From Paramoeba atlantica (lineage: Eukaryota; Discosea), in contig CDRNVI010000060.1 in the NCBI GenBank assembly GCA_977017575.1, forward strand, positions 186,001-250,000: a stretch of DNA of 64,000 nt, written 5' to 3'. This document shows, in pieces, positions 49,128 through 58,333 of this stretch. A model generated the notes under the pieces. It had not been told where the DNA came from and ran no database searches. It saw nothing but the letters and a program-made list of their open reading frames with translations. Made by a program: the position numbers and the translations under genes. Position 1 is the stretch's first letter. Each line of letters starts with the position of its first letter.

Positions 49128-50480
49128 CTACAAATACAGTACTGGTACGTATTTTTGATCGCAGGATGCACTAAGGTCTTCCCCTGTACTCCGTACCTCG
49201 GTATCCTGAGAAATGTTTGCATTTCCAACTATCGCAATAAAAGGCTCATTCAGTACTCTCGATCGGGTAAGTAAGGCGTCTGGATTCCAATAGTAGTTCT
49301 TCGAAGGATTGTGGTGAATGTAATCAAGCAATTCCGCTGAGTTCCAAATTTCAACTTCTGCAGGCACATGTTGGATAGGAGACGACAGCATTACTTCAAT
49401 TGCTGATCTAGAAGCACTGACCGAAGGTTTGACAGCCTCCACTTGTGAAGCACGAAGAAAACCATCGACTACAGGAAGCATCGTACACGCCTGCGTCACA
49501 TGGCTCATGTACCCATCCGCGCTCCTCACGCCGGATTCGTCCAGTTTTCTAGCCTCGGAATCCGTCATTTCCACAGACCCTTTCAAAGCCTCACGCGAGG
49601 GTAAATCAACACCCATTGCATGAACCAGCACACAAGCCCACAACCACACCCGCAGTGGGGGGCTATTTGTTCTTAGGCAAAGCTCACGGTACATCCCCTC
49701 CCATATCGGCATCCATTCCGCACAGGATTTCAATTTTCGGTTCAAAAACGATTTCGCATTTTCCGTTTTTTCATCCTCAGCCAAGGAACTCGAATTTCCA
49801 GACTTTTTCTCATGATCATTTGACATGTCTCGCAACATTGTTGTTGTTGTCATGATATTACTCCCAATTGGGTAGGCCACTTTGAGCCAACGCAACCATC
49901 CATCATAGACGGAGCGTCGCGTCTTGCATGTCTCGATCGCAATCCACCACGCAAGTCGGAGGCGCTGGTCGTTTTTAAAAACAGTGCGCGTGATGGAGGA
50001 ATGAATCTCATGCGTGAGTTCTACAATATTCGTCGTGCATACACAAAGCGAGTAGGGAAGCGCGGCAAGCAGGATCAGGGAAGGGGTGGGCTTGTTTTCC
50101 TCCAGGGTGGAAAACGGTGCTTCACCACATTGCCCTCTAGGAAAAGAAGATTCATCTTCACAACCTTTCACAGGGTTACGTAGGATAAGATGGTATTCCG
50201 GGATACACAGAGGGGAGCGTGCACCAGGTACTCCTCTGGTTTCGGCACATTTTTCTCTTTTTTTTGCTTTCACCATTTCAAGTGCGCTATGCAACACAAC
50301 GCCTTTGGAGAGTGCCCATAAGAGGTAGGAATGTGGTGACACCAGTGGGGAGGTGGAACGGTTGGCTGGAGAAACGGATAAGGAGGATGGCGTTCTGTTC
50401 GCTCGAGAGGGGGAGGACACACATGAAAACGTACTATTCGGGGGCATGGCCGTACGAATTGAACGGGAAGCAAATCTCAT
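49128..50480 (-). CDS. Unrecognised protein, 450 residues
   Basis: Intronless frame from the ATG at 50480 to a TAG at 49128, on the host-gene strand. The first 70 residues are Ser/Pro-rich and likely disordered. A hydrophobic stretch at about 133-147 (SLILLAALPYSLCVCTT) may be a membrane segment or buried helix. Mostly helical sequence follows (RLRLAWWIAIETCKTRRSVYD, in part; LRVWLWACVLVHAMG), then an acidic linker and a C-terminal half without motifs. I considered a PEX16-like peroxin because of the order of helices but could not align defining residues. Its 3' end abuts the R1 repeat. Length and strand make it a credible host gene; function unknown. Confidence 0.6.
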   Translation of the reverse strand: MRFASRSIRTAMPPNSTFSCVSSPSRANRTPSSLSVSPANRSTSPLVSPHSYLLWALSKGVVLHSALEMVKAKKREKCAETRGVPGARSPLCIPEYHLILRNPVKGCEDESSFPRGQCGEAPFSTLEENKPTPSLILLAALPYSLCVCTTNIVELTHEIHSSITRTVFKNDQRLRLAWWIAIETCKTRRSVYDGWLRWLKVAYPIGSNIMTTTTMLRDMSNDHEKKSGNSSSLAEDEKTENAKSFLNRKLKSCAEWMPIWEGMYRELCLRTNSPPLRVWLWACVLVHAMGVDLPSREALKGSVEMTDSEARKLDESGVRSADGYMSHVTQACTMLPVVDGFLRASQVEAVKPSVSASRSAIEVMLSSPIQHVPAEVEIWNSAELLDYIHHNPSKNYYWNPDALLTRSRVLNEPFIAIVGNANISQDTEVRSTGEDLSASCDQKYVPVLYL

Positions 50481-50781
50481 GGAAAAGAAAATCCCGTCGT
50501 GAGAGGTTTAGTGATGGGCCACTGTGTAGGGAGTCACTGGGCAAATCGTAGCACTCGCTATTGCAAGCCTAAACGCAACAAAAACTTTCCCTTTTTTAAT
50601 TGGGAACAGTGACCCCTTTACCATGTGTCATAAAAATCTGCTATGAAACGTTTTGTTTGTTTATAGTATTAGCAATAGTGGTACAAGTGTATTCTTCACG
50701 TGGGGGGCTGCGCGTGAAACATTGATGAAACCACGCGAAACATAGAAACCACCATTAAACCTTTAGCGAAACCTCGAGAAA
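50481..50781. other. Spacer
   Basis: AT-rich; 'gaaaccacgcgaaacatagaaaccac' type near-repeats at 50735-50775. No gene. Confidence 0.4.
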
Positions 50782-51033
50782 TCAACATTTGAGGCAGTGC
50801 GTTCCGCAGGATCCTGCCGTGTAAGTAGTCAACACGCAGTCAACTAAGACTCCATCAGCGTTGCAAGAAATACCGTTCCAGCTGAAATCACGGGGTTCAG
50901 TGCTCCAACTCTCTTGTGGGTTCGGAACCTGTGAAATCACGTTGGCCAGCAAGAGGCAACGTTCCGGGGGCAACAGTGCATTGTGGACTCTACTAGGGCG
51001 TGTGTCCGCACGCTCCCGGGAATTAAGCATCAT
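50782..51033 (-). pseudogene. LRR gene cap, remnant
   Basis: 83 codons containing LPPERCLLLANVISQVPNP, then QESWSTEPRDFSWNGISCNA, the W...W-x-G-(I/V)-x-C cap of the LRR family. It is followed by a short tail with no repeats. The 5' part fits the position of the GKVRG/LPQEY signature but has diverged. It is a truncated family member cut off next to the miniature element at 51048. Confidence 0.5.
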
Positions 51034-51047
51034 CTAGAAATTTACTA

Positions 51048-51353
51048 CTGTATATCCTCCAGTAATAGAATCGACTAAAACGGCCAAATCCTTGTTCCTG
51101 AGGGGGTCCGCTTTTTCGGTGAGCAAAGCCTATTTTGGTTCATGAGTGTGTTGATCTTCTGCCCAGACAACTCCGCAACTACGCCATTCGCTCCCGCGCA
51201 ACCACCCTCACCCCGACCAGCCACCTCCATCCGCCCAAACACCCCCTCCCCCCTCCAATCACCCTCCCGAGCCAAATCCTTGTTACTGGGAGTCAGCCCA
51301 AAAATGGGCAAATTCTTCTTACTGAGAGTCTATTACTGGGGGCGAGCACACGG
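51048..51353. mobile_element. Miniature TA-flanked element, copy 2 (older)
   Basis: 306 bp, TA at 51046-51047 and 51354-51355. Ends CTGTATATCCTCCAGTAATA and TATTACTGGGGGCGAGCACA, then CGG. Interior phrases are shared with 48273-48592 ('tgcccagacaactccgcaac', 'cgccattcgctcccgcgcaa'). More substitutions than copy 1, so older. Confidence 0.8.
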
Positions 51354-51797
51354 TAGAATAGAAGAATGCCTACATCTCAAAAAATATATACATGTATACT
51401 AATTTCAGGCCCATTCAAGGCGTGTTTTACACTTCATAAAAGTAAGCAAATTACAAATATGAAAGCACAACATTAAATGAATCTTAGAACTTGACATGCC
51501 CTCAAATCAATAGAACACGCCCGTCAACGGCGAGACCGTCTTCCAGGCGAGAAAATTTCAGAACCACTTCCAACTCGGCATAAAGCAGGGTCACGAGAGC
51601 CAGATAACTTTTTGATAACGGAAAAGGTTGGCACATGGAATAAACACTGGTGTACCTGAAAAAACAAGCTTCGTCCTACATATCCCCAGCCCTCCGCCAG
51701 CGCCTCACTCAACCTGCATGGCCCATCGTTTTTGCTATTTCCCTACCCAACCCCTCCCCCCCATTCCACCCCTCCCCCTTTCTCACACCCCTTCCCG
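51354..51797. other. Spacer, 3' flank of the co-chaperone gene
   Basis: C-rich on the plus strand from 51740; no gene seen. Confidence 0.4.
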
Positions 51798-52925
51798 TTA
51801 ACCCGGTGTGTGGGTTTTCAAACTCTCCTGGAGCAGAAAATCCAGCACCCGCTGCCGCACCCGCTCCAGGTACACCACCTCCGCGGCGACCTGCGCGAGC
51901 GCGGCAAAGTCCCCCCCGGCGTACGCCGCCTGGGCGCGTGCCCAGTACTGCGCGATCTCCCGCTCCACCCGCTCCACGGTGGCCCGCAGCGTGGGCTCCG
52001 GCACGGGCACCGCCCGCATCGCGGCCTCCACGGCCTCGTTGGCGTCTAACATTCTCGAGAGGAACGCGGGGGGGAGGGGGAGGGGGCGGCCGCCGGTGTC
52101 GGGGTTGGGGTTCGCCCCGTGGAGGGCGAGGAGGTGACGACAGCGGCCGGAGGGGGTGCGGAGGGTGTGGAACGCGAGGTTGAGTTCCATACTGCGGTGG
52201 GGGGGTTGTTGCTGGGGTTGTGGTTGTTGTTCTACGGGGTGAGTACTCGAGCGACTAGTGTTGGTTTGGTCACCCTGTGTTTGTTGCTGTTGTTGTTGTG
52301 TTTGTTGTTGTTGTGTTTGTGGTTGTTGCTGTTGTTGTTGTGGTTGTTGTGGTTGTTCTACGAGGTGAATACTAGAGCGACTAGCGTCACTTTGGTCACC
52401 CTGTGTTTGTTGTTGTTGTGTTTCTTTCTGTTGTTGTTGTTGTTCTACGGGGTGAGTACTGGAGCGTCTAGTATCGCTTTTATCACCTTGTGATTGTTGT
52501 TGTTGTTGTTCTACTGCGTGGGTAATAGTAGAGGGTGAAACGTCACTCTCGTGGCCGACTTGTTGTTCTTGTTCTACTTCGGGGGAAGCAGAAAATGTAA
52601 TGTCGGGGTGACATTGGAGTTGGGCCTCGTGATAATGACGCGAGAGGGTTTGGTGCCAGGCGTGAGGGTCCGAAGGGATAATACAACGAGGGACGTGGAG
52701 AAGAGAAAAGTAGTCGGAGGTTTGGGATGACGAAATGGGGGAGCGGGAGGCAGACGATGCGCGAGGAGTGGTTGAAGGGCCTTTGTTGTTGTTATTGTTC
52801 GAGGAAAGAGACGAACACATTCGGAACGCTGTGGTGCAAGAAAGGATGGAGAAGGGGAGCGGAGTACGAATCAAGGGAAGGCGGGATAAGGAATACGTGG
52901 GACGTGGAAGGTGGCGGGTCTTCAT
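51798..52925 (-). CDS. JAC1: HscB/Jac1 J-type co-chaperone with polyglutamine insert
   Basis: 375 codons from the ATG at 52925. Residues 1-45 are Arg/Ser-rich without acidic residues, as in a mitochondrial presequence. The J domain starts at 71 (DYFSLLHVPR) and has the HPD motif at 106-108 (LQCHPDITF). Residues about 117-244 are an insert of four imperfect units of the kind QGDQSDASRSSIHLVEQ plus Gln runs. The fold resumes at LNLAFHTLRTPSGRCRHLLA and LHGANPNPDTGG, then the C-terminal HscB helices (FLSRMLDANEAVEAA, FAALAQVAAEVVYLERVRQR). HscB hands Fe-S clusters on the scaffold protein to mitochondrial Hsp70. The insert falls between J-domain helices III and IV, a place where most J proteins have no insert. 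TTTCCCTTTTTTTAG ends five bases before the ATG, a strong splice acceptor. Confidence 0.9.
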   Translation of the reverse strand: MKTRHLPRPTYSLSRLPLIRTPLPFSILSCTTAFRMCSSLSSNNNNNKGPSTTPRASSASRSPISSSQTSDYFSLLHVPRCIIPSDPHAWHQTLSRHYHEAQLQCHPDITFSASPEVEQEQQVGHESDVSPSTITHAVEQQQQQSQGDKSDTRRSSTHPVEQQQQQKETQQQQTQGDQSDASRSSIHLVEQPQQPQQQQQQPQTQQQQTQQQQQQTQGDQTNTSRSSTHPVEQQPQPQQQPPHRSMELNLAFHTLRTPSGRCRHLLALHGANPNPDTGGRPLPLPPAFLSRMLDANEAVEAAMRAVPVPEPTLRATVERVEREIAQYWARAQAAYAGGDFAALAQVAAEVVYLERVRQRVLDFLLQESLKTHTPG

Positions 52926-52927
52926 AC

Positions 52928-52956
52928 TACTAAAAAAAGGGAAATTAAAGAGTGGC
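52928..52956 (-). promoter_or_regulatory. Trans-splice acceptor candidate before the HscB start
   Basis: The minus strand reads CTCTTTAATTTCCCTTTTTTTAG immediately before TAGTATG (quoted in two parts: CTCTTTAATTTCCC and TTTTTTTAG). A pyrimidine tract ending in AG directly ahead of an ATG is what kinetoplastid spliced-leader addition uses. It also decides the start codon of the gene. Confidence 0.5.
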
Positions 52957-53245
52957 GAATTGTAAGGAATAGGACAAAAAATTGGCCAAACTGAAGCGAA
53001 ATTCTTTTTTTCACCTTTTTTACAAACGTTTTCATAAAAACGGTGCCATTATGCGTTGAAACCCCACTGCGCAACTACTTTTAAAGTACTGTCCCCACTT
53101 AAGCTTTTCCACCACGGCGAATTCGTTTCGTAGCTCGACCCTAAAATATACTCGACCCTACACATGTACATGAACAGTATACTGGCTACAAAGAGTTCAA
53201 ACGTAGTTAAACTACGTCACGAGATGAAACCGACTTCTACTGGCT
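52957..53245. other. Spacer
   Basis: Holds 'tactgtccccacttaag' at 53091-53107, a solo terminus like those at 8045 and 32697. No gene. Confidence 0.45.
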
Positions 53246-56134
53246 TCATCTCGACACCGTCGTGTCCATCTTTCGAGCAATGTACGCACTCAGCACACTC
53301 AGCGGATTTGTAGCGGTCAACGTCGCCGACAAGCGCTTTTCGATATCCTGCATTTTCCGAGCCACCGAGGTTTGAATGTCGATCAACACACGCGATTCAT
53401 AGTCCACACTCTCTTGCACACAATTCGTGAACTGTTCTTCCATTGTGTTCATGTGGGTGCCCATGGTCTGCATTTGTGAGGAGAGGCTACTAAAGTGTTC
53501 ATTTAATTTGTCTACTGCCTGGGAAAGCCGATCTTTTAAATTCCGCTCACGTTCCCGTAGAGCCTCGGTCTCCTTGCGAACGAGACGAAGATAATTTTCC
53601 CGATGTGTTTGGTTTCGTTGCTTGGTCTCATCGAGTGCCTGCTGCAGCGTGTCCATGGCAAGGGAGAGGTACTGCAGTCCCTCTTCGCGCTGTTTTCGCA
53701 CGGTTTGGGAGAGCACCTGTCGGACTTGGCTCAGCAGGGTATCAAACTCACCTCCCTCCAGTTGATGTGCGGCATGAACTCCAGATCCCAACAACCGAAG
53801 TGCCGTGTTCTCTTCGTTGGGTATTTTCTGTACGTATTCTGAAAGTTCGGGTGGAGAGAATGCCCCGGACTCTGCTTGAGAAAGAAACTGAAAGTCTAAA
53901 GTTTCTGCAGTATTTTGAGGCCCAATTTGGGCGCTTGTCGTTGAGCTCCTGTGTGGCTCTTTAACCGCAGAACTGCATTCTCCGTGTGCTTCACTTTGTA
54001 ATTTATTCGATTCTCCTTTTCCCGGACTCACTGCCTCCTCGGAGGGAATCTCATAATTCAGCACAGAGAGCGCACGGAGATGAGCTAACGGACTTTCCTC
54101 CCGAGACTGAGGTTCCAGTCGTCTAGCACGGGCCGATCTTTCCCCTTTTAAAAAAGAGGCTCCTTGTTTTAAAGGTGTAGTCGGATTCCTCGCATTTTCC
54201 CTCGCAATCTTTTCTTTTTCTACTGATCCTCGTTGTACTCGCAACCCAGGGCTTGGCTCTTCTTTCTGTCCCATTTTTTTTCCGTTTTTTTTCGTGGAGG
54301 ATCGAGAAAGGACAGCAGGCATATGATCCGGTAGATTTTCGGCAGTGTGCTCTTGAGAGAGCCGCGCACGAACCGCCGAGCGGGTATTACGACAGGGCGC
54401 ATCCAAATCGTGATACGGCGAAGGCGTACGCACTCTTTTCGCTATATTTGTATCATTTTTTCTGCTCTCTATTTCATTTACTTCATCTGGATATTGCGGC
54501 ACAGCTTCATGGGCTTCTATTCCTGCATGGACGGGGGATTCCAGAGAAGAGGCCAGCGCCTCGCGTACATCCAGAGAGGTAATTACGGCAGGCGGTGCGT
54601 CCTGGTCCGGAGGACTTGTGTCTATCGAAAGAGGAGAAACGTTGACCACTTCGGGAATCTTCGTTTCCGATGGTCTAGAAGTTAACCGATTCGGAGCACC
54701 CTCCACGGTCGAACTCTTCAAACGGTTGGCTTGATCCTGCATCGATTTATCCACAGCTACATGGGAAACGTTTTTCTCTCTTGTGTTCATCGCCTCAATC
54801 AAACGTTGCTGTTCGTTTTGTACCCAGTGACGAAGCTCAGAGTTTTTAATATACGCAAAAGTGGGGGCGTCAAACTCCACACTCAGTTCAGCCCCCTCGC
54901 CCCGACGTGGATGCGAAGCTGCAGAGCTTAGCCCGAAAATTTTCGAATCGTCCCATCCCGTACAGGCCAACAGATTCCCCGGCACACTTAGCAATTTGAA
55001 AACTAAAATACGGCCTTTTAGAATACGAATGCTTCGAATGTGGCAATACGGCAGCGTGTACTCCGGGTGAGCCGCGCAGTCCAGGTGAAGTAATGTGGTC
55101 GTGAAACACACACGAAGCGGTTCCTGCAGCTGCAACTTGGAGAGGGCTACCCGAGCAGCGGTCGCGAACAAGAACTCGGGGTTGGGCTTTAGTGTGTAGT
55201 ACTTTTCGAGCATTTTACGGAGCGCATCCGTTAATCCACGCGTCGGAGGTAAGGGGTGAGCGTTCTTGAGCAGGAATCGTGCCAGGGGGTGGTCCTGACG
55301 TCCCGGAAGAAGATGAAAAACATCTTTTTTTAAAAGGTGCAGTACGTGGATGGTGGATGCGAGAAGGTGGAGATTAAAGAAGTAGGACTTAGAGAGGTCC
55401 ATAAGGGGAATCAGGCGGCTGGAGAAAAACGACAGCAGTTTGCCTCGGGCCTCCTGCTGTGGCACGTGCGGGATCACGAAGCAAAGGAGCTCGGCAAGCA
55501 AGGGTGGAAGTTCCCATCCTCGCGGTAGTTCGACCATTGCAATAATACGGTGGCACACCTCGGTGCACTGTTGTTTGTTGATGGAAACTGTATGGAGGAA
55601 CGCAATAAAGGTTTGTAACGATATGGCACAAAATTTGGTCCAAGTTTCTAAAATGCTTTCGCACGGCGTGATATTCTGCTCACCGGTTTTAGAAGTTTCC
55701 TGTGAATTTTCGATCAAACTTTGTGGTGTGTATACTTCAGCACTTCCTTCGAAGGAGACCTCAACAATGTTCCAAAGTGTCTGTAAAATATTTTGAAGAT
55801 TTGATGCGATCGTGGAATTATTCTTTTTTCCGTACATTCCCGAACCAGGGACGACAGCAACGAGATTTAACAATTCCCAAGCGTAGTCAAAGGTAGGTAG
55901 AGCGGTCGTTCCGTCATTACTTGCAGTTGCTGTTTCCGTTGTGATTTGCGATTTTAGGAGCTCATGGCTTAGTGCTGCTGCATCACTTACGTCCTGAAGA
56001 GTTAAATTAGTGAGGCGACTCCTCATTTCTCGAATAGCTTCTTTCGATGGTAGCGCCGAAGAATCCGATAATCTTCTTTCTCGAAGAGCTTTTCCTAAAT
56101 CCGATACTAGTAAAGAAAAGGTCATTGGAAACAT
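53246..56134 (-). CDS. Large protein: helical-repeat N-terminus, PH-like middle, coiled-coil C-terminus
   Basis: 962 codons from the ATG at 56134, no introns. Residues 1-310 are helical and repeat-like (LLNLVAVVPGSGMYG, ELPPLLAELLCFVIPHVP, FNLHLLASTIHVLHLL). Residues about 335-450 are strand-rich (LRVCFTTTLLHLDCAAHPEY, YCHIRSIRILKGRILVFKL, LSVEFDAPTFAYI), like a PH/Spt16-type domain, and end in a helix RHWVQNEQQRLIEAM. Residues 460-790 are polar and disordered with many SP/TP sites. Residues about 800-962 form a coiled coil (QVRQVLSQTVRKQREEGLQ, ETKQRNQTHRENYLRLVRKE). The order helical-repeat, PH-like, disorder, coiled coil is that of meiotic chromosome-axis proteins of the SYCP2/Red1 group. 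This is a resemblance in layout, not a proven homology. Confidence 0.6.
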   Translation of the reverse strand: MFPMTFSLLVSDLGKALRERRLSDSSALPSKEAIREMRSRLTNLTLQDVSDAAALSHELLKSQITTETATASNDGTTALPTFDYAWELLNLVAVVPGSGMYGKKNNSTIASNLQNILQTLWNIVEVSFEGSAEVYTPQSLIENSQETSKTGEQNITPCESILETWTKFCAISLQTFIAFLHTVSINKQQCTEVCHRIIAMVELPRGWELPPLLAELLCFVIPHVPQQEARGKLLSFFSSRLIPLMDLSKSYFFNLHLLASTIHVLHLLKKDVFHLLPGRQDHPLARFLLKNAHPLPPTRGLTDALRKMLEKYYTLKPNPEFLFATAARVALSKLQLQEPLRVCFTTTLLHLDCAAHPEYTLPYCHIRSIRILKGRILVFKLLSVPGNLLACTGWDDSKIFGLSSAASHPRRGEGAELSVEFDAPTFAYIKNSELRHWVQNEQQRLIEAMNTREKNVSHVAVDKSMQDQANRLKSSTVEGAPNRLTSRPSETKIPEVVNVSPLSIDTSPPDQDAPPAVITSLDVREALASSLESPVHAGIEAHEAVPQYPDEVNEIESRKNDTNIAKRVRTPSPYHDLDAPCRNTRSAVRARLSQEHTAENLPDHMPAVLSRSSTKKNGKKMGQKEEPSPGLRVQRGSVEKEKIARENARNPTTPLKQGASFLKGERSARARRLEPQSREESPLAHLRALSVLNYEIPSEEAVSPGKGESNKLQSEAHGECSSAVKEPHRSSTTSAQIGPQNTAETLDFQFLSQAESGAFSPPELSEYVQKIPNEENTALRLLGSGVHAAHQLEGGEFDTLLSQVRQVLSQTVRKQREEGLQYLSLAMDTLQQALDETKQRNQTHRENYLRLVRKETEALRERERNLKDRLSQAVDKLNEHFSSLSSQMQTMGTHMNTMEEQFTNCVQESVDYESRVLIDIQTSVARKMQDIEKRLSATLTATNPLSVLSAYIARKMDTTVSR

Positions 56135-56501
56135 GTAATAAAAATTGTGTTCTTTTATTCATTTATTGCTCTAATTAGGTTAACTCCATATACAGTAGGT
56201 TGCTTCTCACTGTGTTAGCAACCGGTATGCAAATATTTTTAAACCAAAAGTTTAGTAATGTTCGGGATAACTATTAAAAAATTTAATAGTTGAGTTATTC
56301 ATTCATTGGTCGCAGTATGATTATTTGCACATTTGGCTACACATAATCTACATTAACCTTTGCTTAACTACAAATGATTCGCACCCTCCACTAGGGAACG
56401 AGCTGTGCTATGCAACTTGGAAATGCGCACATGACCCCAAATGAATTGCACAGGTTCCTGAAAAACTGTTATTCAGAACTCAAGTAAATGTTCAGTATGT
56501 C
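56135..56501. other. Spacer
   Basis: AT-rich, includes the 3' flank of the small gene at 56502 and the 5' flank of the gene ending at 53246. No further feature seen. Confidence 0.4.
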
Positions 56502-56804
56502 TTACGCATTGTGGTGTACTACTAGATTCTTGTTCACTTTATCCGCAATCAGTGCTATGCGTTTATCAAACTGGTCTGTTACTAAGGTGTTGCTAGATCT
56601 GAAATATTGGTTCCTTAAGTCGTCTAACCTAGCAGAGAGCTCCTTCTTATCACTACGAGTTACATCATATGGATGTTCGGACTCGATGGCAGCATGACCA
56701 TGTGTTTGGTCGATTGTCGAATATGCTAACTCCTCGATCACTTGAGATTTGAATACACGGTCGTGCAGGGCCTTCTTCTCGTACGCAAAATTTGCATGTT
56801 GCAT
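56502..56804 (-). CDS. Small helical protein, unknown
   Basis: 100 codons from the ATG at 56804 on the host-gene strand. Almost entirely helix-forming and charged (EKKALHDRVFKSQVIEELAY, SDKKELSARLDDLRNQYFR, TDQFDKRIALIADKV), probably a coiled coil. No family recognised. Codon content is ordinary. It could be a complete small gene or the coiled-coil piece of a broken one. Confidence 0.4.
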   Translation of the reverse strand: MQHANFAYEKKALHDRVFKSQVIEELAYSTIDQTHGHAAIESEHPYDVTRSDKKELSARLDDLRNQYFRSSNTLVTDQFDKRIALIADKVNKNLVVHHNA

Positions 56805-57185
56805 AAAATAAAAGTATTACAAAGATTTTTCTACTTTCGGAAATGAATCATATTGCACATACTTGAAAAATTGTACTTTCAAAGTTAATTAGATTTCACT
56901 TGTACATACTTGAAAAGGAGTGGACAGATGATCGAACACAAGGAACACCGCTTTCGATATTTGCGCGTGATTGGACACGAACTTTATGTGTCAAGGTTAC
57001 TTACTTTGGAATTGAATATCCAGAGATATCCCAGAGAAACTAGGAAGCGTGCATCAGAAACATCCAGCCACTAAAATTTCAAATTGTGGGTCCACAATGT
57101 TTCGGAATATTTTTGTTTGCTTTCATTGTACAATGTTCATTGAATTGCTTCCTTTGAATCAGCGGTTGGAACGAGACAACCGGAG
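56805..57185. other. Spacer
   Basis: No gene seen; AT-rich with 'gtacatacttgaaaa' twice at 56860-56915. Confidence 0.4.
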
Positions 57186-57392
57186 TTGTCTTCGTTGAAT
57201 CATCGCTGTCGCGAAAATTTGCTGCGAACTTTCTCTAGTCATTCAGAACATGAGTTAGATGTAGCACGACTCCAAATTAACCGAGTTAAAGCACACCTCT
57301 GCGTCATTTGCGAGCAGATTTTTGTTCATCAGGGACATTTAGCGGTCATCGACGAAAGACGCCCAAGAGGCAACCAATATTACGCGGCATAA
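57186..57392 (+). pseudogene. Possible C-terminal helix of a prefoldin/UXT-like protein, inverted
   Basis: A frame without ATG reads NHRCRENLLRTFSSHSEHEL, then DVARLQINRVKAHLCVICEQ. The last part resembles the IKAHI-x-M helix that ends prefoldin alpha/UXT proteins. It lies next to, but on the opposite strand from, the beta-hairpin-like segment at 57398-57540. Short and without a start, so a chance frame is possible. Confidence 0.2.
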
Positions 57393-57397
57393 GTTGG

Positions 57398-57540
57398 ACT
57401 CGGTGCTGTGCCTCGAACGTGCTCCCCACATCCATGTAGACGAACCGGGGAGTCGTCTCGATCACCGCCGTCTTCACGTGCATCCCGGTGTGAAGAAGCA
57501 CATGTAGTTCCAGGAGGAATGTTCATACGATAGTTCATGA
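57398..57540 (-). pseudogene. Prefoldin/UXT-like beta-hairpin segment
   Basis: A minus-strand frame with no start reads LLELHVLLHTGMHVKTAVIE and TTPRFVYMDVGSTFEAQHRV. It matches the pattern EL-(Y/H)-x5-G-x2-(F/V)-x-V-T-x-V-x2-T-x-R-x-Y-(V/M)-x2-G-x2-F of UXT/prefoldin alpha hairpins. A stop lies just upstream, and a GTAAGT donor-like site at about 57575 leaves open a spliced upstream exon. GC-richer than its surroundings. Probably a broken or split gene. Confidence 0.35.
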
Positions 57541-57598
57541 GCAGACTCCAGCGAATATACATCCTCTCAAGACACTTACGTTTCCAAGTCAAACTGTT

Positions 57599-58033
57599 TC
57601 AGGGTAAGATACATAGTTCCCAATTTGGTTTGTCAGCAAATGCAGCCCTACTACTTTTTGAGCTCATGCGAACACGACATACAAAATTATGACCTCCAAC
57701 CTCGCAATTTTTCTCATAAAGTACGACGCGAAGCAATGCCAAATTTTGCCAGTGTCGAGAGGAAACGCTTGTAAGGGCGCTGAGAGAGGTCGAACACTGG
57801 AACACGTGGCGCCCTGCTTTCAATTCTTCTGGAGATTGTAACGAAGGTGAACATGGAAGTGCTATGCGTTCCGCGACGTGAGCAAAATCAACTATGAACT
57901 CTATACCCCAGTGTGTATTTGGAATATTGTGGTTTAAAACGTACACAAGCTCCAAGTTTAGTTCTGTGAGCAGCATACAATTGCGCGGAGAAGCACTTTG
58001 ATCCATAACGGTCATTCCCATTTCACTAATCAT
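57599..58033 (-). CDS. Unknown protein, 144 residues
   Basis: Frame from the ATG at 58033 to a TGA at 57599, on the host-gene strand. Contains LLTELNLELVYVLNHNIPNT, GIEFIVDFAHVAERIALP and LALLRVVLYEKNCEVGGHNF. The pattern suggests alternating strand and helix but no family is recognised. The same frame continues past the TGA to 57380, which could mean a longer broken gene reaching the UXT-like segment. Confidence 0.35.
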   Translation of the reverse strand: MISEMGMTVMDQSASPRNCMLLTELNLELVYVLNHNIPNTHWGIEFIVDFAHVAERIALPCSPSLQSPEELKAGRHVFQCSTSLSALTSVSSRHWQNLALLRVVLYEKNCEVGGHNFVCRVRMSSKSSRAAFADKPNWELCILP

Positions 58034-58333
58034 CGGCGTAAAGAACGAACAGAGTAAAAAGGTGAAGCTCTTGTATTACGAGTTACAGAGTAACTACTTA
58101 ATCACCTGATGAAATGAGACTACTTAACTACAAAACTGTAACTTGCCACTACACACTATCAAACCCTACTTAATTTTCCAACCCCCCTATTTTACAGTAA
58201 TACCCCCTATTTTACAATGAAGTAAAATTAAAAGGTTCAAATTCTTGTAAGAGTAAAATATAATACTATACAGTATAATACCATACAGTATATTTTACCA
58301 CTTCTACAAAATTGCGAGATACCATAATGAATT
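58034..58333. other. AT-rich spacer
   Basis: Direct repeats 'cccctattttacagtaat/cccctattttacaatga' at 58185-58220 and 'atactatacagtataat/ataccatacagtat' at 58260-58295. No gene. Confidence 0.5.

Noticed and set aside
49128-50480. PEX16-type peroxin identity for the 450-aa protein
   Set aside because: The order of helices is loosely similar, but no defining residues align and the membrane segments are weak.
51650-52493. Plus-strand Pro/Ala-rich and Leu-rich ORFs opposite HscB
   Set aside because: They are readings of the polyglutamine and GC-rich complement; the minus frame has the J-domain motifs.
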